Assembly (NCBI GenBank): GCA_003254905.1
Contig: QANU01105209.1
Span: forward strand, 421,596 to 485,595
Reading direction: 5' to 3'
Origin: Nissolia schottii
Taxonomy: Eukaryota > Streptophyta > Magnoliopsida > Fabales > Fabaceae
DNA: 64,000 nt
How positions within the stretch are numbered: the first letter of the stretch is position 1; every line of letters starts with the position of its first letter. The translations under genes were made by a program, and so were the position numbers. Shown here in pieces: positions 10,600 through 23,375 of the stretch. The notes under the pieces were generated by a model. That model worked only from the letters and a program-made list of their open reading frames with translations, was not told where the DNA came from and did not search any database.

Positions 10600-12970
10600 G
10601 ATTTTTTCTTTTTAATTTATGCAATCCATTCTAAAACATTGTACCAAAATAAAAGAAAAAGAGGGCCAATTATGTGGATCAAGGGACTCAAACTCACAAT
10701 CCGCATATACAGATTTCCAACCAATGCCATGGAAGGAGAAATAAATGTACTTTTACTCCCCAAAAAAAAATATATAAATATAAATATGAGCTATGCCGCT
10801 AATTAAAATTAAAATATCAATTGATTATTAATAAATAAAGCGAAATCTACCTTAATCTTGAATCAATGACTACGCAATCATGTGAGCCTAGACTATGGCA
10901 CAAGTCACAAACTCTTCTTCAGCCTAAGAACGTCTTCAACTTCTACTGTATATAATGTACCTGATCCACAAAAAATAAATAAAGAAAAAAGAGGGGGGGG
11001 GGGCTATTGTACTTGTGTCCCACAAACAGCATCAACAAACAATGGACACAAAGCACATGATCATCACAATGGCTGCTAAAATATCAATCCCTCTCACTCA
11101 GCCATTCGACTTGATGGATGCTACAGGTAAACGCTATCTTTCTATGAATCTCCCGCTGAGATCTATCTAAGATATGATCAGCACCAATTAATGGCACCAA
11201 AATTATATTGCTATTGCAGCAAAGGTTGCAACATTTGATTTGAGCTTGGGAGATGGAAGCTAGATAGCTAAAGGAGGCCAATGGCTCGTGTGAAAAAGGT
11301 ATTCGTTCCTTCCTTCCTTCCTTCCCACTCTTCCATGATCTATGTATAAATATCGTTGGTTAAAATAATCTCACCTAATTAATTAATTGTGTCTGCCAGG
11401 TCATTAATTAATCAATCTATCCACCTAGCAAACAAAACGGGGAGGAGGAGAAGCACGCGCATGTTATGCTCCATCTACGTACCCACTCATCAGTATGAGA
11501 CTTGCAAACTAATTTGGACAAATTAAGAGGTGAGTTGCTCACTCCTTCTCCTAATTAACTGCTACCCTTCCATTTTATTTATTTATTTTTATTTTCCAAA
11601 TTCCATATTATCTTCTTTTAAGCTAACAACCCTATCTTTTTTATCTCCATCGATCCAATGACCACATTTTCAACCAAGTTAGTCAGTCCTGCTCTTGAAC
11701 TTTTGGGTCGATAAAATGATTTTATTGAAAGCCCAATTCCCACATTTCCAATTCTTTTTTTTTCTTTTATTGTGTTCCTTATTGGGCCTTTGGCCCTGTA
11801 TTATCCCTCCAAAAATATTCTCAATGGAAAAACTCGGGTCAAAAATAGTCCACCAAAAATTAAAACTATTAAACCAAAAATATGTGTATCATGAAACATA
11901 CCCAAATCCTAGTAGACAGTTTCTGTATGCGACGAAAAGAAGTCATGGTGATACAACAACACACATGGCTCTATCAGATCCACTTATCCTCTCCCTTCCC
12001 AATTTGTCTCTCACAATATCATCACTACTGTTCACACTAAAAAGCCCACAACAAAAGAGTTGCTATGAATTATCTACGAAAATCTTCACATTCTAAGTTT
12101 AATTTTAGTGTATTATAAATAATAAGAAACACTCACGCGGAGTTTAGTTGTAAAGAAAAGACTAAAAAAATATAAAGAGATTGAGATATTAAATATAAGA
12201 CTAACAATTAATCTTATATTTTATTTGGTGATGATATATAAGATATAATTTATTGGATTTGTATTATGTTTAATTTTGTAATGATACATAAAAATATGAT
12301 AATGACTTAAAATATTCTTTGGTTATTCTTCTCATTCATTCATAATTTCATTAAAATTCTATCTCTGTAATTGTCCAGTGTCTTAGTAAAACGGAGATAA
12401 TACACTAATTTTTTATCTTAAAATAATATTTTGTACTTATTTGTATAACCAAATGAGATTTTATATTCTTATATTAATGTCTTGTATTAAGGTTTAAACA
12501 CATCTTTCAAGAATAGAATAGAACACAAGTTCAATTTCGGAAAGAAAAAAAAAAAAACTTGTTAAAAGGATAATAACTTTCAATACTTTATTTATTCCTC
12601 ACAATAAACTCTGTTGTAATGCCATCTAACATATTGTAATCAAAAGTTCAAAACGCTGAAGGGCATTTCAATTAAAAACAAAAGACCTCGCTCAGCACTT
12701 CCAATTCTTTATGTATTTCTCAAAATATAAAAAAAATTACGGAGCATTCCAATATGTTTAATAGCTTCCCCCGAATTGAAACGGCTCCTTTAGGCATATC
12801 TAAGGTCAGCATACCAAAATACAAAATTGACCAAAAAATAAAAAAGTTCAGCAAACAACCAAAAAATTTTGGTGAAAAAAAAAAGGCACACGTCTCAAGA
12901 AATTTATCATACGTGTCATGGTAGTAGTGGTCCATGTCGCCCTTCTCACAAGTGGCTCTGGCAAATTTTG
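10600..12970. other. Spacer between the catalases, no gene seen
   Basis: Contains a G9 run near 10991, CCTTCC repeats near 11307, and AT-rich DNA. A 133-codon frame at 11695-12096 and a 107-codon reverse frame at 12720-13043 lack any recognised domain; the latter overlaps the conserved promoter module. ACGTGTC (12911-12917) is an ABRE-like core just upstream of that module. Confidence 0.5.
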
Positions 12971-13350
12971 AAGAAAACGCCACAAACCAGATAAGGAACC
13001 ATGGCTGCATGACGTTCTCACATATTTTAATCATTTTTCTCATCTTAATCCATCTCTTTTATCTGTATCTTCTGATGCTTTTCATTCCCAACCATAAAAT
13101 ACAAATTATATATTCATTAACTAATACAAAATAACAATTGTGGGTCCTAAGTTTTTACGTTCCACAAAATATCGGCGAGAAGCTGAAGAGATTATTATCT
13201 TCTTAATTCCGGCTTGCGTTGCATACACCATCGGGTATTCTGGATTTTTGTTTTCTCCCTTGTTCTAATAATAAATGGTCCCGGAAAAAAATTAATAAAA
13301 ATTCAAATAAAATGCTCATAAAATATAATAAAAATCAAAATACAGGCGGT
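12971..13350. promoter_or_regulatory. Distal conserved block upstream of CAT1-type gene
   Basis: Partner of the block at 3742-3859. AAGAAAACGCCACAAACCAG starts at 12971, ATAACAATTGTGGGTCCTAA is at 13131-13150 with GTGGGTCC at 13140-13147, and AAAATACAGGCGGT is at 13337-13350. Order is conserved, but 136 bases separate the first two parts here, suggesting an insertion in this copy or a deletion in the other. The module begins about 2.37 kb before the start codon. Confidence 0.5.
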
Positions 13351-13437
13351 CCTGTTATGGTATACGTACCTGTTGATATAATCATACAATAAAAAATTTT
13401 AATATTCATAAAGAAAATTAATTGACTAATATAAAAT

Positions 13438-13498
13438 TACTTGAGTGGTAGACAAATTCTTATCCCTCTAAAAAAGCCTCAAGTTCGAGAAGTAGAGA
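13438..13498 (+). repeat. Possible tRNA-like SINE remnant
   Basis: TTGAGTGGTAGACAA followed about 30 bases later by CCTCAAGTTCGAGA resembles degenerate A and B boxes of a tRNA-derived SINE. There is no poly(A) tail or target-site duplication, and it cannot fold as a full tRNA by eye. Confidence 0.25.
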
Positions 13499-13635
13499 GA
13501 GAAAAAATGTCAAGAGAGACAATCATAATGCATTTGATCACATTAATAACAGAGTCTAGATATTAATGAATTACTTATCTCATAATGTATACTCCTTTCC
13601 TTACATTATAATTGTTTTTTTTTACTTTTAAAATT

Positions 13636-13637
<2 letters not shown>

Positions 13638-13667
<30 letters not shown>
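13638..13667. repeat. (TA)n microsatellite
   Basis: About 15 AT/TA dinucleotides immediately before an inverted-repeat element. Confidence 0.9.
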
Positions 13668-13670
<3 letters not shown>

Positions 13671-14222
13671 AGGTTGTCAAACTTGAGAGTTTAAGTAACT
13701 CGTGGAGTCTCAGCAAACTCGAATCGTAAACTCGTATGAGTTTACATACGTAAAAAAAATATGTTATAAGTAATATAATTGAGAACTAAATTTGATTAAA
13801 TATTGTATTTAAAATTAAAATTGAATAATGTTAACTTTAAATTAAATTAATGAAAGAAATATCATAAAATACATCTTAATGCATGACACTTAGTGGTTTT
13901 GTCATATTTTATTCAGTGTATATACTATTTTATAGTTCAATAAAACATAACTTAATTATGATAAATATATGAAATTAGTTAAATAAACTCAATATAAATT
14001 ATTCAATATAAACAAAGTTAGGTAAGTATCTAACAAAGTTAAAAATTTGTACATTTTGAAGTAAACTCGTAAACTCGCAGATAGATTTTAACTCGTAAAC
14101 TTGCTAGTAGAATCGAGAGTTTACTTAAACTAGTACTTGTTTACCAAAAAAGAGTTTACATAAGTGTTAACTCATTTTGTATAGTAAACTCGAGTTGAGT
14201 TAACTCGAGAGTTTAACAACCA
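13671..14222. mobile_element. hAT-like MITE rich in AACTCG motifs
   Basis: Left end AGGTTGTCAAACTTGAGAG; right end CTCGAGAGTTTAACAACC, giving imperfect terminal inverted repeats. Many AACTCG/TAAACTCG words lie near both ends. About 550 bp, no coding potential, inserted in TA-repeat DNA. The elements at 394-720 and 22587-23115 appear related. Confidence 0.55.
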
Positions 14223-15239
14223 TGTATATATCTATATATAAAAGAGGAATTATCCATCATTTTTACTAAAATGTTATTAATTATGTGATAAAAAAAATTA
14301 ACATTATTTACGAAAGATATAGACATATAGTAAAAATCCTTGAATCCCTCGCCCTTCGGATTAAAACTCTCAAACAATGTCAAAACCTCAAGCCTTTCTC
14401 TTTCTCTTTCCCTTTTCTCCTTTCTCCTTTCTCCTTCAAACTAAAATTTGAAAACATACCCTAATAGATTAATATACACCAACATTATAAAAACATTTTA
14501 CATCATTGCCGAATAATGTATTATCATATTATAGTTGACCTTCACAATTATAACTATCTCAAAAATATTATACATACTTCAATGATAATATAAAACTATT
14601 TTATCCAATCAACACATAAAAATTAAGTTTATATTGAGTTTGATTAATATATACATTTATTGTAAATGAATTTTACACAATTTTTAAGTAATGTATTGAC
14701 GCTTTAGTAAAATTAATTAAGTCTCAAATTCATTGTCTCAAAAATTTTATATATTTGCAAATCCATGAATATTAACCATTCATTACCATTAAACTCATAA
14801 ATAAATGTATGTCATTAACCATAAGATATAACGTATAACGTAGTGACAATTTACCTTATTCTTTAATTATACTAGTGTGAGTTAGATCATCATTTATAAG
14901 GTAATAAAAAAATATTTCATGACTAACAATCTATTATTTCACTTAACTCAATTATTGCAAGTAATGAATGTTTATTAATTATAATTTTTATCATATAACT
15001 AATTTCTGTTATAGAAAAGATATTTTTCTAAAGAAAAATAAATGAATGGTTATCTATATGACGTGGACAAATAAATTTTAAACTGAGTTCAGTATAAAAT
15101 AGCTAATGCATGAATAAAGAAAGAATGCAATCTTTTTCTTCTTCTTCTTTTTTTTTTATGCTAAGAAAGAATTTAATAATAAATGCCAAAATAGAAAAAT
15201 AAGAGAGAACACCCATGAAAAAAAAAAAGAGGGAGTCTT
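14223..15239. other. Proximal upstream region of CAT1-type gene
   Basis: AT-rich, with CTTTCTCCTTTCTCC pyrimidine repeats near 14400-14440. No gene is supported. Confidence 0.5.
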
Positions 15240-15257
15240 TATAAGGAGTTATATAAG
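15240..15257 (+). promoter_or_regulatory. TATA box region, CAT1-type catalase
   Basis: TATAAG (15240-15245) in GGGAGTCTTTATAAGG aligns with the TATA box of the upstream catalase. A second TATAAG-like stretch lies at 15251-15257. The start codon is about 95 bp downstream, after a CTTCTTCTTCATCTCTC-type leader shared by both genes. Confidence 0.6.
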
Positions 15258-15339
15258 ACTCGCGTTTACCACACGAAAACTGTGTCTTCGGTTCTCTCAA
15301 TCTCATCTTCTTCTTCATCTCTCACTCTCTTCCAATTCC

Positions 15340-18300
15340 ATGGATCCCTACAAGGTACCCTCACTTATCAATTCCTTTCTCTCTTCAATTTTGCATTTCT
15401 TTGATTCACTCTTCACTTCTTCCTTTGATTTGTTATATATATATATATCTTTGACTTAGAAAAAACACTCTCTCTTATTTTGTTATTGTTTTAAGGGTTT
15501 CAATTTCAGATATCAGCCATAGCTAACTCTTTCGGTTTTGACTTTCGATGCTTAATTTCTGATGTAAACTTGAGCTCTTTTTTCTCTGTTTTCTGTAACT
15601 GTGTGTGTCTGTGTGTGTAATTGAGCTGAAACTGTGTATCAATTCAATTGTAATATCGTGTTTGGTGACACTGGTATCATTGATTCATTGACTTGTTTTT
15701 GTGATCTGCAGTACCGGCCATCCAGCGCATTCAATTCCCCCTTCTGGACCACAAACTCCGGTGCTCCTGTTTGGAACAACAACTCATCCCTAACTATTGG
15801 AACTAGAGGTAAATCTATCTATCTTACCATTTCGAGTGATTGATTAGCCATCTCTCTGTTTTGGGAGGCATCGAAGTTGCAGAATTTGATGATTGAATGC
15901 AGTGGAGTGGTTCCTTATTTGCTGATTATTGTTAACCTTCGGTTTTTGAAAGAACTTTCTTTTTAACATAATTTGATTCCATGCCGGTGAAGTAGAGTGG
16001 TTGTAAGCTTGTAGTTATTGTCTAATTTTGCGGGTATCTTATATTCTTGTTGTCAAGTTCAAAGTTGTGGTCTGCAGTAGTATTACTCCTGGATATTCTT
16101 CCATGTTTAAAGAAAACACTGACCTTCTGTAGTTAAGTACAGCAAACTGTGATGTTTAAATCGAAGTAGTTATTGCTGCTTATGTTATGAGCCCAACTCC
16201 TTTTATTTTATATCAAACTTGAACTTATAGTTGCATTGGTTTTATATACTGTTACTGTTTCAGTTTATGTAATTTCTGTTCTCTGCCTTGCTACCGTATC
16301 AACCATATAAGAGTATTTCATATCATAGAAATTATATATTTCATATCATAGAAATTATATATATGTTCATGCATACTTAATCTCTTTAATTTATTTATGT
16401 TGAAGATGTTATTCATATCTTATGCAGGAAAAATAGTTCTAACCCTTTTCTTAATTATTGTTAGCAGAGGACTATCTATGTCGATTTCTTTTTTCTTTTG
16501 TTCCTTTCTGTATTTTTTTTCGCGTTGCTGGGGAAGGATTATGAATCTGTCTGTTCGTTGTAAATTTCAGTGAGTGAATTTGGCTGAATATTATTTTAAT
16601 CTGAAAATATATATTTCTACTTGCTTGGCAGGTCCAATTCTCCTTGAGGATTATCATCTTGTGGAAAAGCTTGCAAACTTTGACAGGGAACGGATCCCAG
16701 AACGTGTTGTCCATGCTAGGGGAGCTAGTGCTAAGGGTTTCTTTGAAGTCACACATGATATTACTCACCTGTCATGTGCAGATTTCCTTCGAGCCCCTGG
16801 AGTTCAGACACCTGTCATTGTCCGTTTCTCAACTGTTATTCATGAGCGTGGTAGCCCTGAAACCTTGAGGGATCCTCGAGGTTTTGCTGTCAAGTTTTAC
16901 ACCAGAGAGGTAAAGATTCAGGAGTATATATCGTAATTTAAAATTGTCTTCAAGTGACAAAGATGTTCCACTGCTAGTAACTATTGTACAAGTTTAAATA
17001 TCTCTTTATCTTTCAAAGCAATTACATGATTCCTGTTCTTACTTTGTAAACACAGGGTAACTTTGACCTTGTTGGAAACAACTTTCCAGTCTTCTTCATT
17101 CGCGATGGGCTGAAGTTTCCAGATATGGTCCATGCTCTTAAACCCAATCCCAAGTCCCACATCCAGGAGAACTGGAGGATTATGGACTTCTTCTCCCACC
17201 ACCCAGAAAGCCTTCACATGTTCACCTTTTTATTTGATGATATTGGTGTCCCACAAGATTACAGGCATATGGAAGGTTCTGGAGTTAACACATATACCCT
17301 GATCAACAAGGCTGGGAAAGCACACTATGTAAAATTTCACTGGAAGCCCACATGTGGGGTTAAGTCTCTTTTGGAGGAAGAGGCCATTAAGGTGGGAGGA
17401 TCCAACCACAGCCATGCCACTCAAGATCTTTATGATTCAATTGCTGCTGGTAACTATCCTGAGTGGAAACTGTACATTCAAACAATAGATCCTGACCATG
17501 AAGACAGATTTGACTTTGACCCGCTTGATGTAACTAAGACTTGGCCTGAGGACATTTTGCCCCTGCAGCCTGTTGGTCGCTTGGTCTTGAATAAGAACAT
17601 AGACAATTTCTTTGCTGAGAATGAACAACTTGCATTTTGCCCTGGAATTGTGGTGCCTGGTGTATACTATTCAGATGATAAGTTGCTTCAAACTAGGATA
17701 TTCTCTTACTCTGACACACAGAGGCACAGGCTTGGGCCAAACTATCTGCTGCTTCCTGCCAATGCTCCCAAGTCTGCTCACCACAACAATCATCATGATG
17801 GTTTTATGAACTTCATGCACAGGGATGAAGAGGTAAAATATTTTCGTTCTTATATGTTATTCAAAATCTGGATAAGAAGTAGCCATTTGAACTATTTAGT
17901 GTCGTTACGTCATACATATATGATTGGCAGATTGGGTCTTAACTCTTAATTTGATATTGCTACTTGTTCTTTAGTTGTATACATTTCTTTTCCTATTGAC
18001 TGAGTGCTGCTAATTTATATAGGTCAATTATTTCCCTTCAAGATATGATCCAGCTCGTCACGCAGAAAGGTTCCCCCATCCTCCTGCTATTTGCACTGGA
18101 AGGCGTGAAAGGGTCAGTAATTTAGATTGTCTCTTAACAGGACACCTTTTATATTTGTTAGTTGTTGATCAAGTTTGGCTTTAAATTAATATGAAGGTTA
18201 TAGATGTTTATTGTTAGTGCTAGTTTTGGATAGAAGAGATTGATAATTATTGCTTTCATTAAAAAACTGGTAAGAGTTTGAAAAGAGAAAAAATAACACT

Positions 18301-18792
18301 CATGAAACTGTTGAAATGTCGCCTCTACTAGGGCCAGAATGTGTAATTAACTCTACTACTTAATGCAGTGCATAATTGAGAAGGAGAACAACTTCAAGCA
18401 ACCTGGAGAGAGATACCGTTCTATGTCACCTGACAGGTTCCTGTACTAAACTGCTGATATGATTAATATGGAATATGTCTGATGATATCTAACATTGGAT
18501 TCTTTCTGCTGTTTTCTTATTTGCAGGCAAGATAGATTTATCCGCCGATGGGTTGAGGCTTTGTCTGACCCTCGTGTCACCCATGAAATCCGCAGCATCT
18601 GGGTATCATACTGGTCTCAGGTGAGACTTGGAAATGCTAATTCATCACTGTAGGAACTAAATTTTCATGAGCCTCCAAATGAAATCGCACTGGTTTGCTC
18701 ACTTCATGTTCTTTGTTGGCATTGTTACACAGGCTGATCGTTCTCTTGGTCAAAAGATAGCATCTCACCTGAACTTGAGGCCAAGCATCTAA
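15340..18792 (+). CDS. CAT: Catalase, CAT1/CAT2-type (peroxisomal)
   Basis: Tandem partner of the catalase at 6.2 kb and likewise a haem enzyme removing peroxisomal H2O2 from photorespiration and fatty-acid oxidation. Eight exons: 15340-15354, 15712-15808, 16632-16909, 17056-17832, 18023-18112, 18369-18436, 18527-18620, 18733-18792; all GT-AG; 492 aa, the family standard. Catalytic His65 lies in [17 protein letters not shown], Asn138 in GNNFPVFF, haem-ligand Tyr348 in [10 protein letters not shown]-terminus ends NLRPSI with QKI at 480-482. Exon 4 is a single 777-bp exon where the other copy has two. Seven introns equals what I recall as the ancestral angiosperm number. Sequence features ([36 protein letters not shown]) fit the CAT1/CAT2 class. 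No defects seen. Confidence 0.96.
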
Positions 18793-18960
18793 GGTGGTTG
18801 TTGCCAAACCCGGAATGATTGTTAAGAGTTGCAGATTGTGCGAAGAGTATTATGATACGAGTTATTTGAAAGGACTAATTGATCCCATTATTACAATACT
18901 ATGTTGTGAACCATTGAACCGATAAACCCGCGTATGCAACTCGTTAAGCTGTCTCAACTT

Positions 18961-18966
18961 AATAAA
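18961..18966 (+). terminator. Poly(A) signal, CAT1-type catalase
   Basis: AATAAA in CTTAATAAACGTCG, 169 bp after the stop codon, aligned with the poly(A) signal of the upstream catalase. Confidence 0.65.
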
Positions 18967-19029
18967 CGTCGTTTATATATGTTAGTTATATACATAGTTT
19001 CGTGAGCCCATTTCTATGTGGTTTAGTTT

Positions 19030-21069
19030 TTTATTCTTATGCATGCCGATAGAAAGTAGTAACCCACGGAATTATCAATTATTAAAATAAACTCTAGTCT
19101 AATATAATAGCCGTTTCATGTCGATAATAATTTGGCTTGTGGTCATAATATTCTATCGTGATGGTCTCTAAGTTTTGATAGCCCAATGTACTCCAAGATC
19201 CAACTGAGGCTTAAGCCCAATGATTAAAACTGATAATGTTCTTAGCGAGTTTGCTTTGCTTTTGAAATGAGTCGAGCTTGTTAAAGCTTGGACTTAGCTT
19301 ACTTTTTAATAAGTTAATTTGAGCTCAAGATTATTCACAATTGAGCCAAATCTTTAGGCTTGAGTCTAGCTTACCAAAAGTTTATCGAATTCAAGTTAAT
19401 TTGCAAATCACTCAAACTTAATTACTTAACTTAAATTAGATACAAAATAAGTTTTTTACACTTCATAAGTTATAACATTCATAACAACATAGTCTTACTA
19501 CTATTACTACCAATAATATTAATAATAATTACTACAAAACATGATTATATACATATATTGACACACACACACACACATATATATACGCACATATAGTCGA
19601 ACCAACTCACAAGCTAATGAGTTAAGCTTGATTACAAGCTGAAATTCTGAGTTCAAACGCAATTTATAAGGTCATGAGTTGGTTTTATTGAACAATTAAT
19701 CCCTAAGTGGTTGATTATAATAGTGAAAAACTCCATTGACCAACCTATTAGAAGATCAAATGATTTGCAGGTCTGGATCAAGTCATTCCAAGGCCAAAAA
19801 CATAGCCATGACTTAAACATTGACATACTACGTTTAGTATTTAACTTTGTGTAATGAACTATGATTATATGATTATCTATGTTGTTTTTGGAGTGTTGTC
19901 AAACTTTCGTTGTATCTGAGTTGCAATAATATAACATTAAATATGATGTACAATTATTATTGGGAGATATGTATGTACTTCGTGGATATCTCATTTAAGT
20001 GTTTGTTAGTAAAAAAATTAACTTAAATTTAATAAAGATATTTCTTTTTTTTTCTCTATATTATAGATATTTAAATCACTCCGCGCATCGTGCGGGTATA
20101 GAATCTAGTATTGAGTTATAAGTAGCTCATGAGTTGATTTAAATCATTTCTAACCCTACATTCACGTAATGGATTCGTTCCGTCTCGTATTGATCGAATC
20201 ATTTAGCTTATTGCCATGTATTTGTGACTCTCGTTAAGATCTTTCTCCAAACTCCGAGACCCATCTCTGACCAGGTATATCATCCTGAAATGCAACAAGA
20301 CCAGGACTCTACTTGCTTTTATCTCACCCCACCCCCCACATACTTCCCCCCATAATTAAGGTTTTGTGAAGGGTCTGTTAAGGGAAGTCTAATCCACTGA
20401 ATTTACGGAAACAATATACTCATAGTAGGTAAATTGCAAGAAAAAATATATATCAAGAGTGAAGTAACAGAAACAACAAATACCACTTTTTCCATAATCA
20501 TTTTGGTTGTGCCCACTTTCTTTTTAGTCCCTTTCCTACCACTTTCACAAATGGGTCTTTTGGGCCAATTGAGCCCATTAAGCTTATAACAAGATTGTTT
20601 AGAAATTTCTAGCGCCCTCTATTTTATTCAGAGAATGGGCAAAAACTGTGGTCTTATAATATGAAGCTTCTTTTTTACTTATTTAACACCACAAAAATTA
20701 TGAACTTTGAATTCATGGAGTTGCAGTGGTGATTGAATCATAGTTGTTGACCACATCAATTGTCTCGTAGCCTCACGTCAAACCAGCCCCCTGTTACAAA
20801 TTGAGCTAGGAGGTTAACAGGTTGCCCCAATATTGTATTGTGGTAAGATTTCGATTTAAATCATGGAATTAGATAATGTTATGACTTCTAATATTATCAC
20901 TTGGATCAAACAATCCTATAATTTAAACTATGTTACAATTTCACATTTTACGTTTTAATTTTATCCCTCCAATCTTATGTAAAATATTGATTTTGACAAC
21001 TTTGGTACCCCTAACTAGTAAGTAGCTCCTTCTATTGGCCATTTGTGTTTTGAAATTTTTGACTAACAC
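19030..21069. other. Intergenic, no gene seen
   Basis: 19237-19700 is rich in GAGCTTGA/AAGCTT words, possibly a degenerate inverted-repeat element, with (AC)n at 19560-19577. No coding frame is supported. Confidence 0.45.
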
Positions 21070-21157
21070 ATCTATTAGTACCTCTTTTTTTCCGATGAGA
21101 CTGCAAAGTTTTATTCGAAACCACCCATAACCGGGCCCATCACAAATCTATTAGTAC
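21070..21157 (-). mobile_element. 64-bp retroposon 3' fragment with 12-bp target duplication
   Basis: ATCTATTAGTAC occurs at 21070-21081 and 21146-21157 as exact direct repeats. Between them, read on the minus strand, the sequence runs TTGTGATGGGCCCGG ... CAGTCTCATCGG and ends in an A-rich tail (AAAAAAAGAG). Flanking duplications plus a 3' A-tail indicate a target-primed insertion of a severely 5'-truncated LINE or SINE. Confidence 0.6.
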
Positions 21158-22586
21158 TTGATTCAGATAGCTACATGAAGCTACATGTAAAGGATATTGG
21201 ATATAAAACATAAAAGAAATAGGAAAATACAGTAAATCCTCTCAATTTGCACACATACATTATTAGAAATTGTACATTGGCATTTAACTATTGAGCACGT
21301 GACAAACTTTTACATAAAGTCCATGAGAAAGGCCAGTCCTTGAATTGGGCGTCTCTAGCCTTCTGCTATAAGAGATCTTCCCAAACAAATGTTGAACTAT
21401 TATTACCTTAATCGTTTACTATAATTATTGGTTACCACTCAAATCTGGGACCGGGATATTCATTGTGGATCTGAGATGATTTGCATCTATCTATGTCTAA
21501 TGTACCATGAAGACTCAACCCATCCAGCCTGAAATTCTGTAACTGCTCAAGAATCATTGAGGCAATTTCTAACGCCTAGTATAACGATCATAGCATATAA
21601 GAGATTTTATGGGCATTATTATGCATGTAACCCATAATGACTTCATAAAGTCCTCAGATGCAGTTACGAATATCTCTTCAACGAGTAGAATCCTAATCAA
21701 CATACACAAGTATATAAGCATGAATCTCATTTATTCTAGAGTATGTTCTCTAACTACTACTTTACCTCATATTTTCTCACAAATTAACTTGAGCGTTAGA
21801 GTATCTTTTGCATGTACCATGATCGCCATTTAAGGTTACCAACCATCATCAATAATGCTTGTTGCCTTCAAGATCTTGGAATCTAATGTTAGAATTACAT
21901 GTAGCATCTCAAATATCATCAAATTTGCCTCTAACATTAACCAAGTTGAACAATGCTTAACCAAGTTGATCAACATGCATTGATCGGTAGCACTATGTGG
22001 TTGTGTTTAACAAACAGCTAGATCAAAAAGTAGCGATCTCGTCAACACAAAAACAATACAAATAGGAAAAAGAAGAAAATAAGGACAACATACAGATTGA
22101 TATAGAAGTGACCGTTTTGGAGTCACCTACAAGTTGGTTGTACCATGGTCCCGTTCCGTCACTTACGTACGAACGCTACTCCTTCAAAAGCGACCATTAA
22201 TTTCTTGCTGCCACTCAATTTATCCCTCTAATTTTTATTTTTCTTTCTTTTTCTAGATGATTCATTGGACTCTCTCTGTTGCCAAAGAAAATTTCCATAA
22301 TTTGGGTTAATTCTTTGTCCTATAGTTTATTGTGGTGGTAAACGGCTTGAGCCCCAAACAGAAGCGAGCAAAGTCAGAAGATATTTTGGGTTAATTAAAA
22401 GATTAATATTATATATACATACTAGCAGAAATAACGTTCCCTATGTAAGTCTACTAATGTAGTAGCAATAAATAACATATTTGAGCAATTTTCAAGGTAT
22501 ATAACCGACTACACACACAGAGAGATATTCTATACAAAGAATTAATAATAAAGTAGTACAATTTTGAAAATTATAAGAATAGAAAA
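21158..22586. other. Intergenic, no gene seen
   Basis: The frame at 21609-21833 (74 codons) has no recognisable features. Nothing else is supported. Confidence 0.5.
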
Positions 22587-23115
22587 TCTTATGATTATCA
22601 AACTCTCAAGTTAACTTATAACTCTTATGAGCCTATGAGTTTAGGTCTTAAAATTAAGTTAACTTATTAAACAACTCAAATTTGAGTAATCTTAAGTAAA
22701 CTCCGGTGAACTCGAATAAACTTAGATAAACTCACGAATTTACTATAGTCAAAATTTAGCCTCTTAAACCTAAAACACAACATTTCTAAAAAATCACTCT
22801 TAATTATAATTTCTAAATAGAGTATCTTGACATTTTGACTTATGTTAGGTTAATTTATAACATTACGAAATTTAAATATATTATTTTTATTCAATTTTAA
22901 TTTATTTGATATACTTTATGACTTATATTTGTCTAATTATAACTTAGAAATGAAATTGTGACTTATATTTTATTTTACTATAATTTTAATATATTATATT
23001 AAGGTATTATAAATAATTTTATTAATATTTTTATAATAAATAAACTCTTATGAATTTTCTAATCAAATTCATCTGCACTTTACAAATTTAAATAAACTCG
23101 CGCTTTTGATAAGGA
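22587..23115. mobile_element. Degenerate inverted-repeat element (AACTCG family)
   Basis: The left part ATTATCAAACTCTCAAGTTAA and the right part AACTCGCGCTTTTGATAAGG are inverse to one another, and the interior repeats AAACTCA/AACTCG words as in the element at 13671-14222. Boundaries are approximate. Confidence 0.4.
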
Positions 23116-23328
23116 GGATAATCTTAAGGAAAATAAACCCACCCCACCGCCACTGTTTAGTTCGGTGCCTTGGGTTGGCTTTTTCATTCTTAGTTTCCAA
23201 AAACAGATTTCAGATTTTGATGCATTTTCATCGATCTGGCCCAGATTTGCGTGCCCCCTCTCCAATTTTGCATAAACTATAATACATAATTTAAGAATAT
23301 TGACCTAAATTTATTTCTTAGACTCATG

Positions 23329-23330
<2 letters not shown>

Positions 23331-23371
<41 letters not shown>
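23331..23371. repeat. (AT)n microsatellite
   Basis: About 20 uninterrupted AT dinucleotides. Confidence 0.95.

Positions 23372-23375
<4 letters not shown>

Noticed and set aside
11695-12096. 133-codon frame between the catalases
   Set aside because: No domain, no splice partners, average intergenic composition.
12720-13043. 107-codon reverse frame
   Set aside because: Phe/Ile-rich, overlaps the conserved promoter module, no homology recognised.
6238-18792. One of the catalases as a pseudogene
   Set aside because: Both copies have complete frames, intact GT-AG junctions, and the catalytic His, Asn and Tyr.
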